This document shows, piece after piece, positions 24,922-31,441 of a stretch of DNA of 64,000 nucleotides. The position numbers and the translations under genes are program-made. This DNA comes from Silanimonas sp. (GTDB lineage Bacteria > Pseudomonadota > Gammaproteobacteria > Xanthomonadales > Xanthomonadaceae). Below the pieces are notes generated by a model. It made no database searches. It was not told the DNA's origin and saw only the letters and a program-made list of their open reading frames with translations. The DNA lies in NCBI GenBank assembly GCA_018334015.1, contig JAGXTI010000020.1, forward strand, positions 80,347 through 144,346. The letters run 5' to 3'. Numbering within the stretch: the stretch's first letter is position 1; each line of letters starts with the position of its first letter.

Positions 24922-25416
24922 TTACTTGGGTTGCTGCGGCGCGGGCCCGGACGGCAGGATCACCGTATAGATCGACGCATCGATGGCCGGCCTTGACTCC
25001 AACCCTCCGGTAAGCGCCTGCCGGAAGTCGGCGCAGCTTCGACAAAAATCCTCCCGCATCGTTACCAGGATGACGCGCTCCCGCAGAGGCTTGTCGGCAT
25101 CGTGATCCTGCGACCCGGGAAATTCGGCCGAGCGACGGATCGCACAAGCCTCGACCCCGGCAGCCAGAGCCGCGTCCACGGCCGGCCACAGGTCTGCAGC
25201 AGCCGTTTCCGGGGGCGTCAGTACACCCACGCAGCGGCCGTCGGTTGCGAAGACGAACACCTTGGGCAATACACCTCGCGGCCCCTGGTCGACGTACAAA
25301 GCCCTGTAGACCTCCAGCCGGATGTCGGCTTCGGTGAGGCGTTCGGCATGGGCCGACGACATGCCGAAGGCCGCAGCAAGAACCAGCAGGAAAGCGGACA
25401 GGCGATTGATCGGCAT
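24922..25416 (-). CDS. exported CxxC protein of unknown function, exporter-linked
   Basis: A 164-residue protein with a signal peptide (MPINRLSAFLLVLAAAFG, cleavage near SAHA). The mature part has four cysteines: Cys62 (DGRCVGVL), Cys91 (EACAIRR) and a CRSC pair at 125-128. The strand-then-CxxC arrangement (RVILVTMREDFCRSCADF) recalls the start of a thioredoxin-like active site, but the rest is not recognisable. The ATG at 25416 is chosen because it starts the signal peptide and follows an AGGATCAGAAG stretch. It sits 84 bases after the cysteine-rich peptide gene and seven before the permease, so it belongs to the exporter operon. A role as thiol oxidoreductase, chaperone or substrate adaptor for the peptide is an inference. 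Confidence 0.7.
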   Translation of the reverse strand: MPINRLSAFLLVLAAAFGMSSAHAERLTEADIRLEVYRALYVDQGPRGVLPKVFVFATDGRCVGVLTPPETAAADLWPAVDAALAAGVEACAIRRSAEFPGSQDHDADKPLRERVILVTMREDFCRSCADFRQALTGGLESRPAIDASIYTVILPSGPAPQQPK

Positions 25417-25500
25417 TCTTCTGATCCTAAAAAGTTCAAAACCCTGACTTTGGACGGCCAGAAGTGATCCCAACACACCTTCCATCAAAATGACCTTACA

Positions 25501-25671
25501 TCAAAGGACTACGCAGCTGCCATCACTCCCACAGCGGACGCAAAAGTTACTATTGCAATGATAGCAGACAGTCTCGTCGCAAATGCTAACCCACTCAGAA
25601 GCAGCAACTAAGCCAGGCAAAATAAAGGCAACTGAGAAAACAACATAAGCAGCCAATTTGTTCTTTTTCAT
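25501..25671 (-). CDS. secreted six-cysteine micropeptide
   Basis: A 56-residue precursor, preceded by a good GAGGT ribosome site six bases before its ATG. The N-terminus is a classical signal peptide (MKKNK, hydrophobic core, cleavage predicted after LVAA at about residue 24). The mature 32 residues contain six cysteines (31, 36, 39, 44, 47, 53) spaced C-x4-C-x2-C-x4-C-x2-C-x5-C, two of them as CxxC pairs, with few charges. The gene is about 43% GC in a region near 65-70%, a sign of separate origin. It is first in an operon with a CxxC protein and an FtsX/HlyD/ABC exporter. It may be a disulfide-bonded secreted peptide (toxin, signal or bacteriocin-like) or a metal-binding one. No known family was recognised. 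Confidence 0.7.
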   Translation of the reverse strand: MKKNKLAAYVVFSVAFILPGLVAASEWVSICDETVCYHCNSNFCVRCGSDGSCVVL

Positions 25672-25769
25672 ATTGACCTCTTCAGTGAAGGATTGGTGAA
25701 TGAACAGAAGATGAAGCATCACAACCCTGCACTAGGCGGTGTCATGAAAATGTGAATGATATCAGCTGG

Positions 25770-25800
25770 TTGACCGTAGTCTCGTTGCAGAGACTATAGA
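25770..25800 (+). promoter_or_regulatory. MerR-type promoter with internal operator dyad, driving the BLUF gene
   Basis: A TTGACC -35 box (25770-25775) and a TATAGA -10 box (25795-25800) are separated by 19 bases, longer than the usual 17. The spacer is filled by the dyad TAGTCTC-N6-GAGACTA (25777-25796). This layout is the hallmark of promoters controlled by MerR-family activators, which untwist an over-long spacer. The boxes point to the BLUF gene 87 bases downstream. No MerR-type regulator gene is visible in the window. Confidence 0.62.
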
Positions 25801-25886
25801 ACGCACACGCCGCACTCACGCGATGCTCAGCCTAACTTGACCAGCCAAGCTCGATACTGTGTGTTGTCTTGCAATAAGCGCCCTCC

Positions 25887-26414
25887 ATGACCCTGTTCCG
25901 TCTCGTCTACGCCAGCCGCGCCGCCGACGCCCTGACACCGAGCGACCACGACCAGATCCTCGTCAGTTCGCGGCGCAACAACGGCAAGGCCGGCGTCACC
26001 GGGTTGCTGGCCTTCAGTGCCCGCGAGTTCCTGCAATGTCTCGAAGGCTCGCGCGAGGCGGTCAGCACCACCTACGGCCGCATCCTTGCCGATCCCCGCC
26101 ATCAGGATGTGCAGCTGATCGATTGCCGTGCGGCCGATGTGCGCTGGTTCGGCGAATGGGGCATGCACGGTCTGCCGCCCTCCAAACTGACGCGGCAACG
26201 TGTGTTGCGCTACAGCGAGCGCGAACTGTTCACCCCCACGCGGATGAGCAGCGGCAACGTGCTGGCCCTGCTCGCCGATCTTGCCCAGGAGCTCGACGCC
26301 GAGCAGAAAGCCACGGCACCGCTGGAACCCGCCGTCACCAGCAGCATCCGGCCGAGTTCCGAGGCACCGCGCGAGGGCCTGTTGGCGAAGATCGGGCTGA
26401 AGCGCGAGAACTGA
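25887..26414 (+). CDS. BLUF-domain blue-light sensor protein
   Basis: A 175-residue short BLUF protein. The N-terminal flavin-binding domain has the photocycle tyrosine (RLVYAS, Tyr8), the flavin-contacting asparagine region RRNNGKAGVTGLL (Asn31/32), the key glutamine in EFLQCLEGS (Gln50) and the Trp/Met pair in FGEWGMHG (Trp91, Met93). Blue light shifts hydrogen bonds around FAD and signals through the C-terminal helices (about residues 110-175, variable here, with no enzymatic output domain). Short BLUF proteins often act by binding a partner; E. coli BluF antagonises the MerR-type repressor BluR. The MerR-like promoter upstream (25770-25800) makes a similar pairing attractive but unproven. 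The ATG at 25887 begins the family block. Confidence 0.93.
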   Translation: MTLFRLVYASRAADALTPSDHDQILVSSRRNNGKAGVTGLLAFSAREFLQCLEGSREAVSTTYGRILADPRHQDVQLIDCRAADVRWFGEWGMHGLPPSKLTRQRVLRYSERELFTPTRMSSGNVLALLADLAQELDAEQKATAPLEPAVTSSIRPSSEAPREGLLAKIGLKREN

Positions 26415-26419
26415 ACCGG

Positions 26420-27025
26420 TCAGCCCTGGTCGAGGGCGTGGTGGATCAACACCACGCACTGCGAGGCGAACAGCATCCGCGGGCCGAGTGAGAGCTTCGT
26501 TGCACCGAGACGCTCCAGGCTGCCGAAGGTCTTCTTCGGCATCGGGATGTGGTCGGTGAGCAGGAAGCAGGGTTGGTCGGCGAAGGTCTGCACACTGATC
26601 GGCGTGCCCTTGCGGTCGAGCACGAAGAGCTGATGGTCCACGGCCAACTGCTGCACCAGCCGCTCGAAACTGATCGTCTGCACCGTCACGCCGGGTTCAA
26701 CCGGTCGCGTTTCCTCCTTGCCCATGCCGCGCGAGGTGTCGAGTGCCTTCGCCACTTTCGCCAGCAACGCGCGCTCGTCGAAGCCCCCGAGTTCATGCAT
26801 GGCCCGCGGCTCGAAGCGCAACGTGCGCGAGTAATCCGCGGTGCTCTCCAGCACGAGGTATACGACGACATCATCGCGGTGCGACTGCGCGACGAAGATC
26901 GCGTTCATCAGCACATGGGCGAGGATCTCGGGGTGCGCATCGGTGCCGATCGAGGCCAGCAGCTTGCCGCTGTCGACGGGCGCGGCGCGGGCGCGGAGGA
27001 CGAAGGTGCGCATGGGTTCGATCAT
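26420..27025 (-). CDS. TrmY-like (DUF358) SPOUT RNA methyltransferase
   Basis: A 201-residue protein of the TrmY family. It starts MRTFVLRARAAPVDSGKLLASIG and shows TDAHPEILAHVLMNAIFVAQSHRDD, FERLVQQLAVDHQLFVLD and CFLLTDHIPMPKKT near the C-terminus, the expected SAM-binding knot region of SPOUT enzymes. In archaea TrmY methylates pseudouridine 54 of tRNA. Bacteria do not usually carry that modification, and the function of bacterial members is unclear. The ATG at 27025 follows a GAGA stretch; the ATG at 27013 is an alternative that starts directly at the family block. It ends five bases from the convergent BLUF gene. Downstream of the broken glycosyltransferase on the same strand, it is one of several transfer-prone genes here. 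Confidence 0.78.
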   Translation of the reverse strand: MIEPMRTFVLRARAAPVDSGKLLASIGTDAHPEILAHVLMNAIFVAQSHRDDVVVYLVLESTADYSRTLRFEPRAMHELGGFDERALLAKVAKALDTSRGMGKEETRPVEPGVTVQTISFERLVQQLAVDHQLFVLDRKGTPISVQTFADQPCFLLTDHIPMPKKTFGSLERLGATKLSLGPRMLFASQCVVLIHHALDQG

Positions 27026-27095
27026 CGGGTTTCTCGTGCGAGGCGTTGTTCGATGGCCATTGCGACGGCCTCGCAGCATGCGATCAGGTCGCGGA

Positions 27096-27254
27096 TCAGG
27101 CGTTCTTCCACATCCACATGGCCTTCGAGACCTGCACCTTCCTGGTGCGGCCGAGGTCCTTGATGGTCGCCTTGTCGAGCTGCAGGCCGACCTCTTCCGA
27201 GATCACCGTGCCGCCGAAGCGCAGCACCGGCATCGAGATGGGGGTGGAAGTCAT
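27096..27254 (-). CDS. short ORF built around a 31-codon GroEL fragment
   Basis: A 52-codon open frame whose ATG overlaps the stop of the upstream broken gene (ATGA). Codons 14-44 encode [10 protein letters not shown]...VQVSK, which matches residues 297-327 of the GroEL encoded at 33033-34676. The DNA match runs 27123-27215 against 33696-33788: 93 bases, no gaps, five differences by my count. The flanking codons ([13 protein letters not shown] and AMWMWKNA) are unrelated to GroEL. The fragment comes from the apical domain and cannot fold as a chaperonin. It may be a decayed duplicate captured during rearrangement, or a small chimeric gene kept in frame. It is adjacent to a frameshifted gene and a transposase remnant, which favours debris, but the intact frame is notable. 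Confidence 0.5.
   Translation of the reverse strand: MTSTPISMPVLRFGGTVISEEVGLQLDKATIKDLGRTRKVQVSKAMWMWKNA
27123..27215 (-). repeat. dispersed repeat: internal groEL segment
   Basis: This 93-base stretch is about 95% identical to 33696-33788 inside groEL, in the same orientation, with no indels. Identity stops abruptly at both ends. Confidence 0.85.
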
Positions 27255-28199
27255 GCCAGCAATCCCTCCAGGCGGCTGAGGTGCTGCTGGATCGACCAGC
27301 GCGCGGCCAGGCGGCGGTCGGATTCGATGGTGAGAAACCAGATGTTGCGGTCGGCGAAAGCGTCCTGAATCAGGGTCTCGGCATTGCGGCGCTGCTCGAC
27401 ATTGCCGATGCGGCGCACATGAGGATTCTCCTGAAAGCTCAAGCGCGAGCGGTCGCCATGACGGCGCGCGAACGAGGCATAGGTGGCGAACTCCGACCAG
27501 GTGACCGGCGTGCGCTGCAACAGGCGCTGCGTCCAGTCGCCGACCTCGCGGTCAAAGTGTTTCAGCATCGCCAGCACCGTCGCGCGGTCGAACACGTAGG
27601 GCGTGCCGACATAACCGTTGACCTTGCCTTCGACGCCGGGCAGCGGGAGGCCCCCTCAAAGAAGCTCTCGGCGGTGGCATGCCAGGTCCGCTGCTGGCGC
27701 GTCGCCTGCGCGGGCTGCAGCCATTTCTCGAACACGACGCTGTTGTCGCCGGTGCCGAAGAGTGCGAAGTCGGGGTTAGCGCAGATCACCACGTCGGAAT
27801 CGAGAATCACGTAGCGCTTGCAGTCGAGGTAACGCGACAGCGCCAGCTTGGTCAGCTGCTGCGTCTGCCAGCCCTCGCAGCGCATGAAGGGCACCAGGCT
27901 CACGCGCTTTCCAGGCTCATCAGCCAGACCGCGGCACGGCGACCCAGGCGGCGGCGCACGGCGGCGGCGCGCAGGCGGTTGGCCTCGATCTGCGGCGGCA
28001 GCACATCCGCGGTGGTGTGCAGCTTCATGCCGCCATCCACCAGCGGCAGGAACAGGTCGCGGTCTTCGGTATGTACCACGACGTGATGCGGAATGTCGCC
28101 GAGGCCAAAGCGCTTGAGGCTGCGGCGCAGCAGGCGGAAATGGTCGATATCCCCCCGGTAGGAGGCCGAAGCCAGGACGGTGTCAGGCGAGGTGGACAC
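27251..28199 (-). pseudogene. DUF6492-like glycosyltransferase-type gene broken by two frameshifts
   Basis: Three consecutive minus-strand frames make one recognisable protein of about 313 residues. Frame 1 (28199-27900) gives MSTSPDTVLASASYRGDIDH to a stop after LMSLESA. Frame 2 (27903-27650) continues VSLVPFMRCEGWQTQQLTKL with the DxD-like LDSDVVI motif. Frame 3 (from about 27650 to 27251) gives GLPLPGVEGKVNGYVGTPYV to RLEGLLA. The second break lies in a run of five G bases at about 27650; one extra G would join frames 2 and 3 (FFE to GGLPLPG). The first break also needs one extra base. Proteins of this kind resemble polysaccharide-related glycosyltransferases. It may be a true pseudogene, a phase-variable gene, or two single-base sequencing errors. 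It lies between a transposase remnant and the GroEL-fragment ORF. Confidence 0.7.
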
Positions 28200-28514
28200 G
28201 GGGAAAGTATAGGAAATTCAAGGCGCTGTTCGCGTTGATGGTGGCCGGTTCGGTTCGCTGCACAGCACCGCATCGGGCGTCACGGCGGTCGGCAGGTCGG
28301 TGTCGCGGGCGGGCCGCCAGAAATCGATGCCGCCAACGAAAGGCCGTGGTCCAGTGCGCGCCCATGCGCGCCGCGGCCTTGCGGACACTCAAGCCGGCGT
28401 CCATGACCTCGGCCTGCCGACCTGGCGCATCGTGAAGCGCGACGCGCCACCCTCCAACCCGTCAGCCGAACCGAAGCACTGAGTCGGCGCGCTTGGCGTG
28501 GCGCTCGCGGTGCT
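28200..28514. other. 315-base gap holding transposase debris
   Basis: There is no intact gene here. On the minus strand it contains a transposase-like fragment (28315-28456). A different frame closer to the broken glycosyltransferase reads GGIDFWRPARDTDLPTAVTP before a stop, which looks like a scrap of another protein truncated at the same junction. I see no clear promoter or terminator. Confidence 0.55.
28315..28456 (-). mobile_element. remnant of an IS1595/ISXO2-type transposase N-terminus
   Basis: About 47 codons without a stop encode WRVALHDAPGRQAEVMDAG followed by LSVRKAAARMGAHWTTAFRW and RHRFL. The VRKAA...TTAFRWRHRFL block is characteristic of the helix-turn-helix segment of ISXO2-like transposases. 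The zinc-ribbon upstream and the catalytic domain downstream are absent, and no terminal inverted repeats are visible, so this is a decayed fragment. It marks the border between the broken glycosyltransferase and the nucleotide-sugar pair. Confidence 0.6.
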
Positions 28515-29642
28515 TCAGCATGTGACGTAGCCGCGCACGGCCGCGATCACCTGCTCGACCTCGGTCGCGCTCAGGTAGGGGTGCAGCGGCAGGCACAGCA
28601 GCGTCGCCGCCCAGGCTTCGGTCGCAGGCAGGCCGGCGGGGTCGCAGGGGTAGGCGGCGTAGCCCGGCTGCCGGTGTGTCGGCACCCGGTAGTAGGCGAC
28701 CGAGGGCACGCCCTGCGCGGCCAGATGCGCGGCCAGCGCGTCGCGCGCGGCGTGCCGGATCGCGTAGTAGGACCAGCAGGGCAGGTCGCCCGCGCGGTAC
28801 GCGGGCAGCGTGACCCGCTCGCGCAGGGCCTGGGCGTAGCGCGCGCCGATGCGTCGGCGCGCGGCCAGCTCGGCGTCGTAGATGGCGAGCTTCTCGAGCA
28901 GCACCGCCGCCTGCAGCGTGTCGAGGCGCGAGTTGGTGCCGACTCGCACATGCTGGCGCTGGCCGCCCTCGGTGCCGTGATGCGCGATCGAGCGGGCGGC
29001 CGCGGCCAGCGCGGGGTCGCGGATGAACATCGCCCCGCCGTCGCCCCAGCAGCCCAGCGCCTTCGACGGGTAGAACGAGGTCGCCGCGCCGTCGCCGAAG
29101 GTGCCGCACCAGGCACCCTGCGACTGCGAGCCCAGCGAATGCGCGGCATCGGTGAAGAGCTTAAGCCCCTCGGCCGCGCACAGCGCGCCCAGCCGCGCAT
29201 GGTCGGCCGGCACCGCGAAGAGGTCGACGGCGATCACCGCGCGCGGCCGCAGGTGCCCGGCGGCGCGCACCCTCGCCAGCGTGCGGGCCACGCTGTCGGG
29301 GCAGATCACGCCAGTGGCCGGCTCGACGTCGCAGAACACCGGCGTGGCCCCGGCCAGCGCCACCGCCCCGGCCGTGGCGGCGAAGGTCAGCGAGGGCACC
29401 AGCACCGCGTCGCCGGTGCCGATCCCGGCCGCGCGCACGAGGATCTGGAGCGCATCGGTGCCGTTGGCGCAGGCGATGGTGTGGATGCCGCCGCCCAGCC
29501 ATGCCGAGAGCCGCGCCTCCAGCGCCTGGACCGCCGGCCCGTCGACGAATGCGCCCGCGGCCAGGACCGCGGCGATCGCCGCCGACACGCCGGGCTCGAG
29601 CGCATCGCGCTGCCGGCCGAGGTCGACCATGCGGATCGTCAC
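28515..29642 (-). CDS. DegT/DnrJ/EryC1/StrS-family sugar aminotransferase
   Basis: A 375-residue PLP-dependent aminotransferase that acts on keto-sugar nucleotides. Family blocks: MVDLGRQRDALEPGVSAAI, GAFVDGPAVQALE, CANGTDALQILVRAAGIGTGD, PVFCDVEPATG, LFTDAAHSLGSQ and the Schiff-base lysine in TSFYPSKALGCWGDGG (Lys194). The GTG at 29642 overlaps the stop of the upstream dehydrogenase (GTGA); an ATG at 29630 four codons on is an alternative. Together with the Gfo/Idh/MocA dehydrogenase it resembles WbpB-WbpE or WlbA-WlbC pairs, which make 3-amino sugars for surface polysaccharides. The acetyltransferase and epimerase expected in a full pathway are not in the window. No intact glycan gene follows it downstream, only the transposase remnant. 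Confidence 0.88.
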   Translation of the reverse strand: MTIRMVDLGRQRDALEPGVSAAIAAVLAAGAFVDGPAVQALEARLSAWLGGGIHTIACANGTDALQILVRAAGIGTGDAVLVPSLTFAATAGAVALAGATPVFCDVEPATGVICPDSVARTLARVRAAGHLRPRAVIAVDLFAVPADHARLGALCAAEGLKLFTDAAHSLGSQSQGAWCGTFGDGAATSFYPSKALGCWGDGGAMFIRDPALAAAARSIAHHGTEGGQRQHVRVGTNSRLDTLQAAVLLEKLAIYDAELAARRRIGARYAQALRERVTLPAYRAGDLPCWSYYAIRHAARDALAAHLAAQGVPSVAYYRVPTHRQPGYAAYPCDPAGLPATEAWAATLLCLPLHPYLSATEVEQVIAAVRGYVTC

Positions 29643-30622
29643 TGGAGGCTTCGCGGTGCGTCGGCCAGTTGCCGGCGCTGGCCGTCCACGGCGGCCAGCA
29701 CCCGCAGCACGTCGAGGCCCTCGGCGACGCTCGCGCGCGGGGCGGTGCGAGTGGCGATGCAGTCGATGAAGTGGCGCTGCTCGGCCATCAGCGGCGGCAT
29801 CTCGGCGACCGCGATGTAGTCGGGCTCGACGCCCTCGACGCGGATCGCGCCGTCCCGGTTCAGGATGCGGTGGCGGTAGAGCGCGAGCTTGCGCGGCCAG
29901 GGCTCGAGGTCGTCGTAGACCGCCATGCCGCCGTCGCCGATCACGGTGAAGCGCCGGTCGCGCCGCGGCGACAGCCGGCTGATGAAGCTGTGCGAGCGCA
30001 CGCCGTCGGGGAAGGTCAGGTGCAGGTGCGCGAAATCGGGCGCCTCGGTCAGCATCGCCGCCCCCTCCAGGTGGACCCGCACCGGCAGCGCGCCGGTGAT
30101 CGCGATCAGCATCGACAGGTCGTGCGGGGCGATGTCCCACAGCGCGTCGGTCTGGGCGAAGAACTTGCCCAGCCCGATGCGGGTGGTGTGGATGTAGCGC
30201 AGCCGGCCGAGCACGCCGTCGCGCACCAGCGCCTCGAGGGCCTCGAAGGCGGGGTGAAAGCGCAGCAGGTGCCCGGTCATCGCCACCGCGCCGCTCGCCC
30301 GCGCGGCCGCGACGATCGCCTCGGCGCCCGCCATGTCGAGCGACATCGGCTTCTCGACCAGCAGGTGCTTGCCCGCCGCCAGCACCTCGAGCGCCGCCGC
30401 CGCATGCCGGTGCGGCGGCAGGGCGAGGATCACGCCGTCGATGTCGCTGCGGGCGAGCAGCTTGTCGGGCGTCAAGGGCTCGGTGCCGACCGCGGCCGCG
30501 GCGACGGCGGCGCGCCGGGGGTCGGCGTCGGCGACGGCTGCCAGCGCCCCCAGCGAGGACGCGGTGCCGATGTGGTTACGCCCCCAGTCGCCGCAGCCGA
30601 TGATGCCGATCCGCACGCTCAT
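29639..30622 (-). CDS. Gfo/Idh/MocA-family oxidoreductase
   Basis: A 327-residue NAD(P)-dependent dehydrogenase. The N-terminal Rossmann motif is RIGIIGCGDWGRNH (residues 4-17). The catalytic-lysine motif is LLVEKPMSLD (EKP at 90-92), and DALWDIAPHDLSML carries the substrate-binding His/Asp pattern. The C-terminal domain matches the alpha/beta fold with a FIDCIATRTAPRASVAEGL helix. The start at 30622 follows a GGAGCG site; the longer frame adds low-complexity sequence. Coupled by a GTGA overlap to the DegT aminotransferase, it likely oxidises a UDP-sugar at C3 before transamination. It could equally act on another sugar acid, as the family is broad. Confidence 0.87.
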   Translation of the reverse strand: MSVRIGIIGCGDWGRNHIGTASSLGALAAVADADPRRAAVAAAAVGTEPLTPDKLLARSDIDGVILALPPHRHAAAALEVLAAGKHLLVEKPMSLDMAGAEAIVAAARASGAVAMTGHLLRFHPAFEALEALVRDGVLGRLRYIHTTRIGLGKFFAQTDALWDIAPHDLSMLIAITGALPVRVHLEGAAMLTEAPDFAHLHLTFPDGVRSHSFISRLSPRRDRRFTVIGDGGMAVYDDLEPWPRKLALYRHRILNRDGAIRVEGVEPDYIAVAEMPPLMAEQRHFIDCIATRTAPRASVAEGLDVLRVLAAVDGQRRQLADAPRSLQ

Positions 30623-30713
30623 GTCACGCTCCGCTCGTGCCGTCCGGCACCCTGGCCCGCAGCCTGCCCATCGCGCCAGGACGCGCCGAGGGGAGGTACA
30701 TCGGTTTGAAACA

Positions 30714-30749
30714 CAATGCGCTGTCCGGTTCCAATGCGCTGTCCGGTTC
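30714..30749. repeat. 18-base perfect tandem duplication
   Basis: The unit CAATGCGCTGTCCGGTTC occurs twice head to tail with no mismatch, between the divergent dehydrogenase and hsp20 genes. It could be a duplicated protein-binding site or a chance slippage product. Confidence 0.9.
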
Positions 30750-30883
30750 CCCGTCGCCCGGCAGCCGCTGCCGGCCCCGGATCGGCGGGAGTATACGGAT
30801 TTCCCGCCGTACCCCGCGCCAGGGGCCACGAGATCATCGAGCCCGGCGAGGACCCCGCCCCGCCCGCCCCCGCCGCGGCACCC

Positions 30884-30911
30884 CTTGAATCATCGGGGTG
30901 GCGCCCCTATT
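30884..30911 (+). promoter_or_regulatory. sigma-32 (heat-shock) type promoter for the hsp20 pair
   Basis: CTTGAA (30884-30889) and CCCCTATT (30904-30911) are separated by 14 bases. This fits the heat-shock promoter pattern CTTGAAA - 13 to 14 bases - CCCCATNT, with small deviations. It lies about 75 bases before the hsp20 start codon. Confidence 0.62.
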
Positions 30912-30985
30912 CCTCGCCTCGCGGAAGGGTCGGCCCCCGACGCCCGCCCTTCCGGCCCACCGCCAACGAAGGAGGAGAGAGAACG

Positions 30986-31423
30986 ATGCTCCACCGCAGC
31001 CTGTTCCCACGCGACGTCTTCGCCGAGCTGGACCGCCTGCAACGCGACGTGCAGGACCTGTTCGGCCTCAGCCCCAGCATCCGCGGCAGTGCCCGCGGCG
31101 GCTTCCCGGCGCTGAACATCGGCGGCACTCCGCGCTCGGTCGAGGTCTACGCCTTCGCTCCGGGCATCGACCCGGCCACGCTCGAGCTCACGCTCGACCG
31201 CACGGTGCTCACCCTCTCGGGCGAGCGCAAGGCCACCGAGGCGCCGGCCGAAGGCACCACCACCCACGTGCAGGAGCGCTTCGCCGGTCGTTTCCGGCGG
31301 GTGGTGAACCTGCCCGATGACATCGACCCCGACGCGGTTACGGCCGACTACCGCGACGGCGTGCTGCACGTGAGCGTGCAGCGCCGCGCCACCGCCCTGC
31401 CGCGGCGTATCGAAGTGCACTGA
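30986..31423 (+). CDS. Hsp20/alpha-crystallin small heat shock protein (first)
   Basis: A 145-residue ATP-independent holdase chaperone that binds unfolding proteins in the cytoplasm. The N-terminal arm MLHRSLFPRDVFAELDRLQR is followed by the alpha-crystallin domain (about residues 45-140: VEVYAFAPGIDPATLELTLD, LTLSGERK, ERFAGRFRRVVNLPDDIDPD and YRDGVLHVSVQRR). The usual C-terminal I-x-I oligomerisation motif appears as RRIEVH. A strong GGAGGAG ribosome site precedes the ATG at 30986; the longer upstream frame is rejected for that reason. It lies 18 bases before a second hsp20 gene and behind a sigma-32-like promoter, so heat induction is expected. Confidence 0.93.
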   Translation: MLHRSLFPRDVFAELDRLQRDVQDLFGLSPSIRGSARGGFPALNIGGTPRSVEVYAFAPGIDPATLELTLDRTVLTLSGERKATEAPAEGTTTHVQERFAGRFRRVVNLPDDIDPDAVTADYRDGVLHVSVQRRATALPRRIEVH

Positions 31424-31441
31424 AGACTGGAGGACTCCGCC

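Larger units (their letters stand above)
30623..30985. other. 363-base intergenic region between the sugar pair and hsp20
   Basis: The region separates two divergent units. It contains an 18-base perfect tandem duplication (30714-30749) and, nearer the hsp20 gene, a sigma-32-like promoter (30884-30911). I find no convincing gene in it. The rest is GC-rich and featureless. Confidence 0.6.

Noticed and set aside
28515-30140. Single 541-residue fusion of dehydrogenase tail and aminotransferase
   Set aside because: The extra N-terminal part lies in a different frame from the real dehydrogenase and reads as Arg/Gly-rich noise. The GTGA junction at 29639-29642 shows two separate genes.
30623-30985. 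Plus-strand frame through this gap as an N-terminal extension of hsp20
   Set aside because: The extension is low-complexity and passes over the 18-base duplication and the heat-shock promoter. The start at 30986 has a near-ideal ribosome site.
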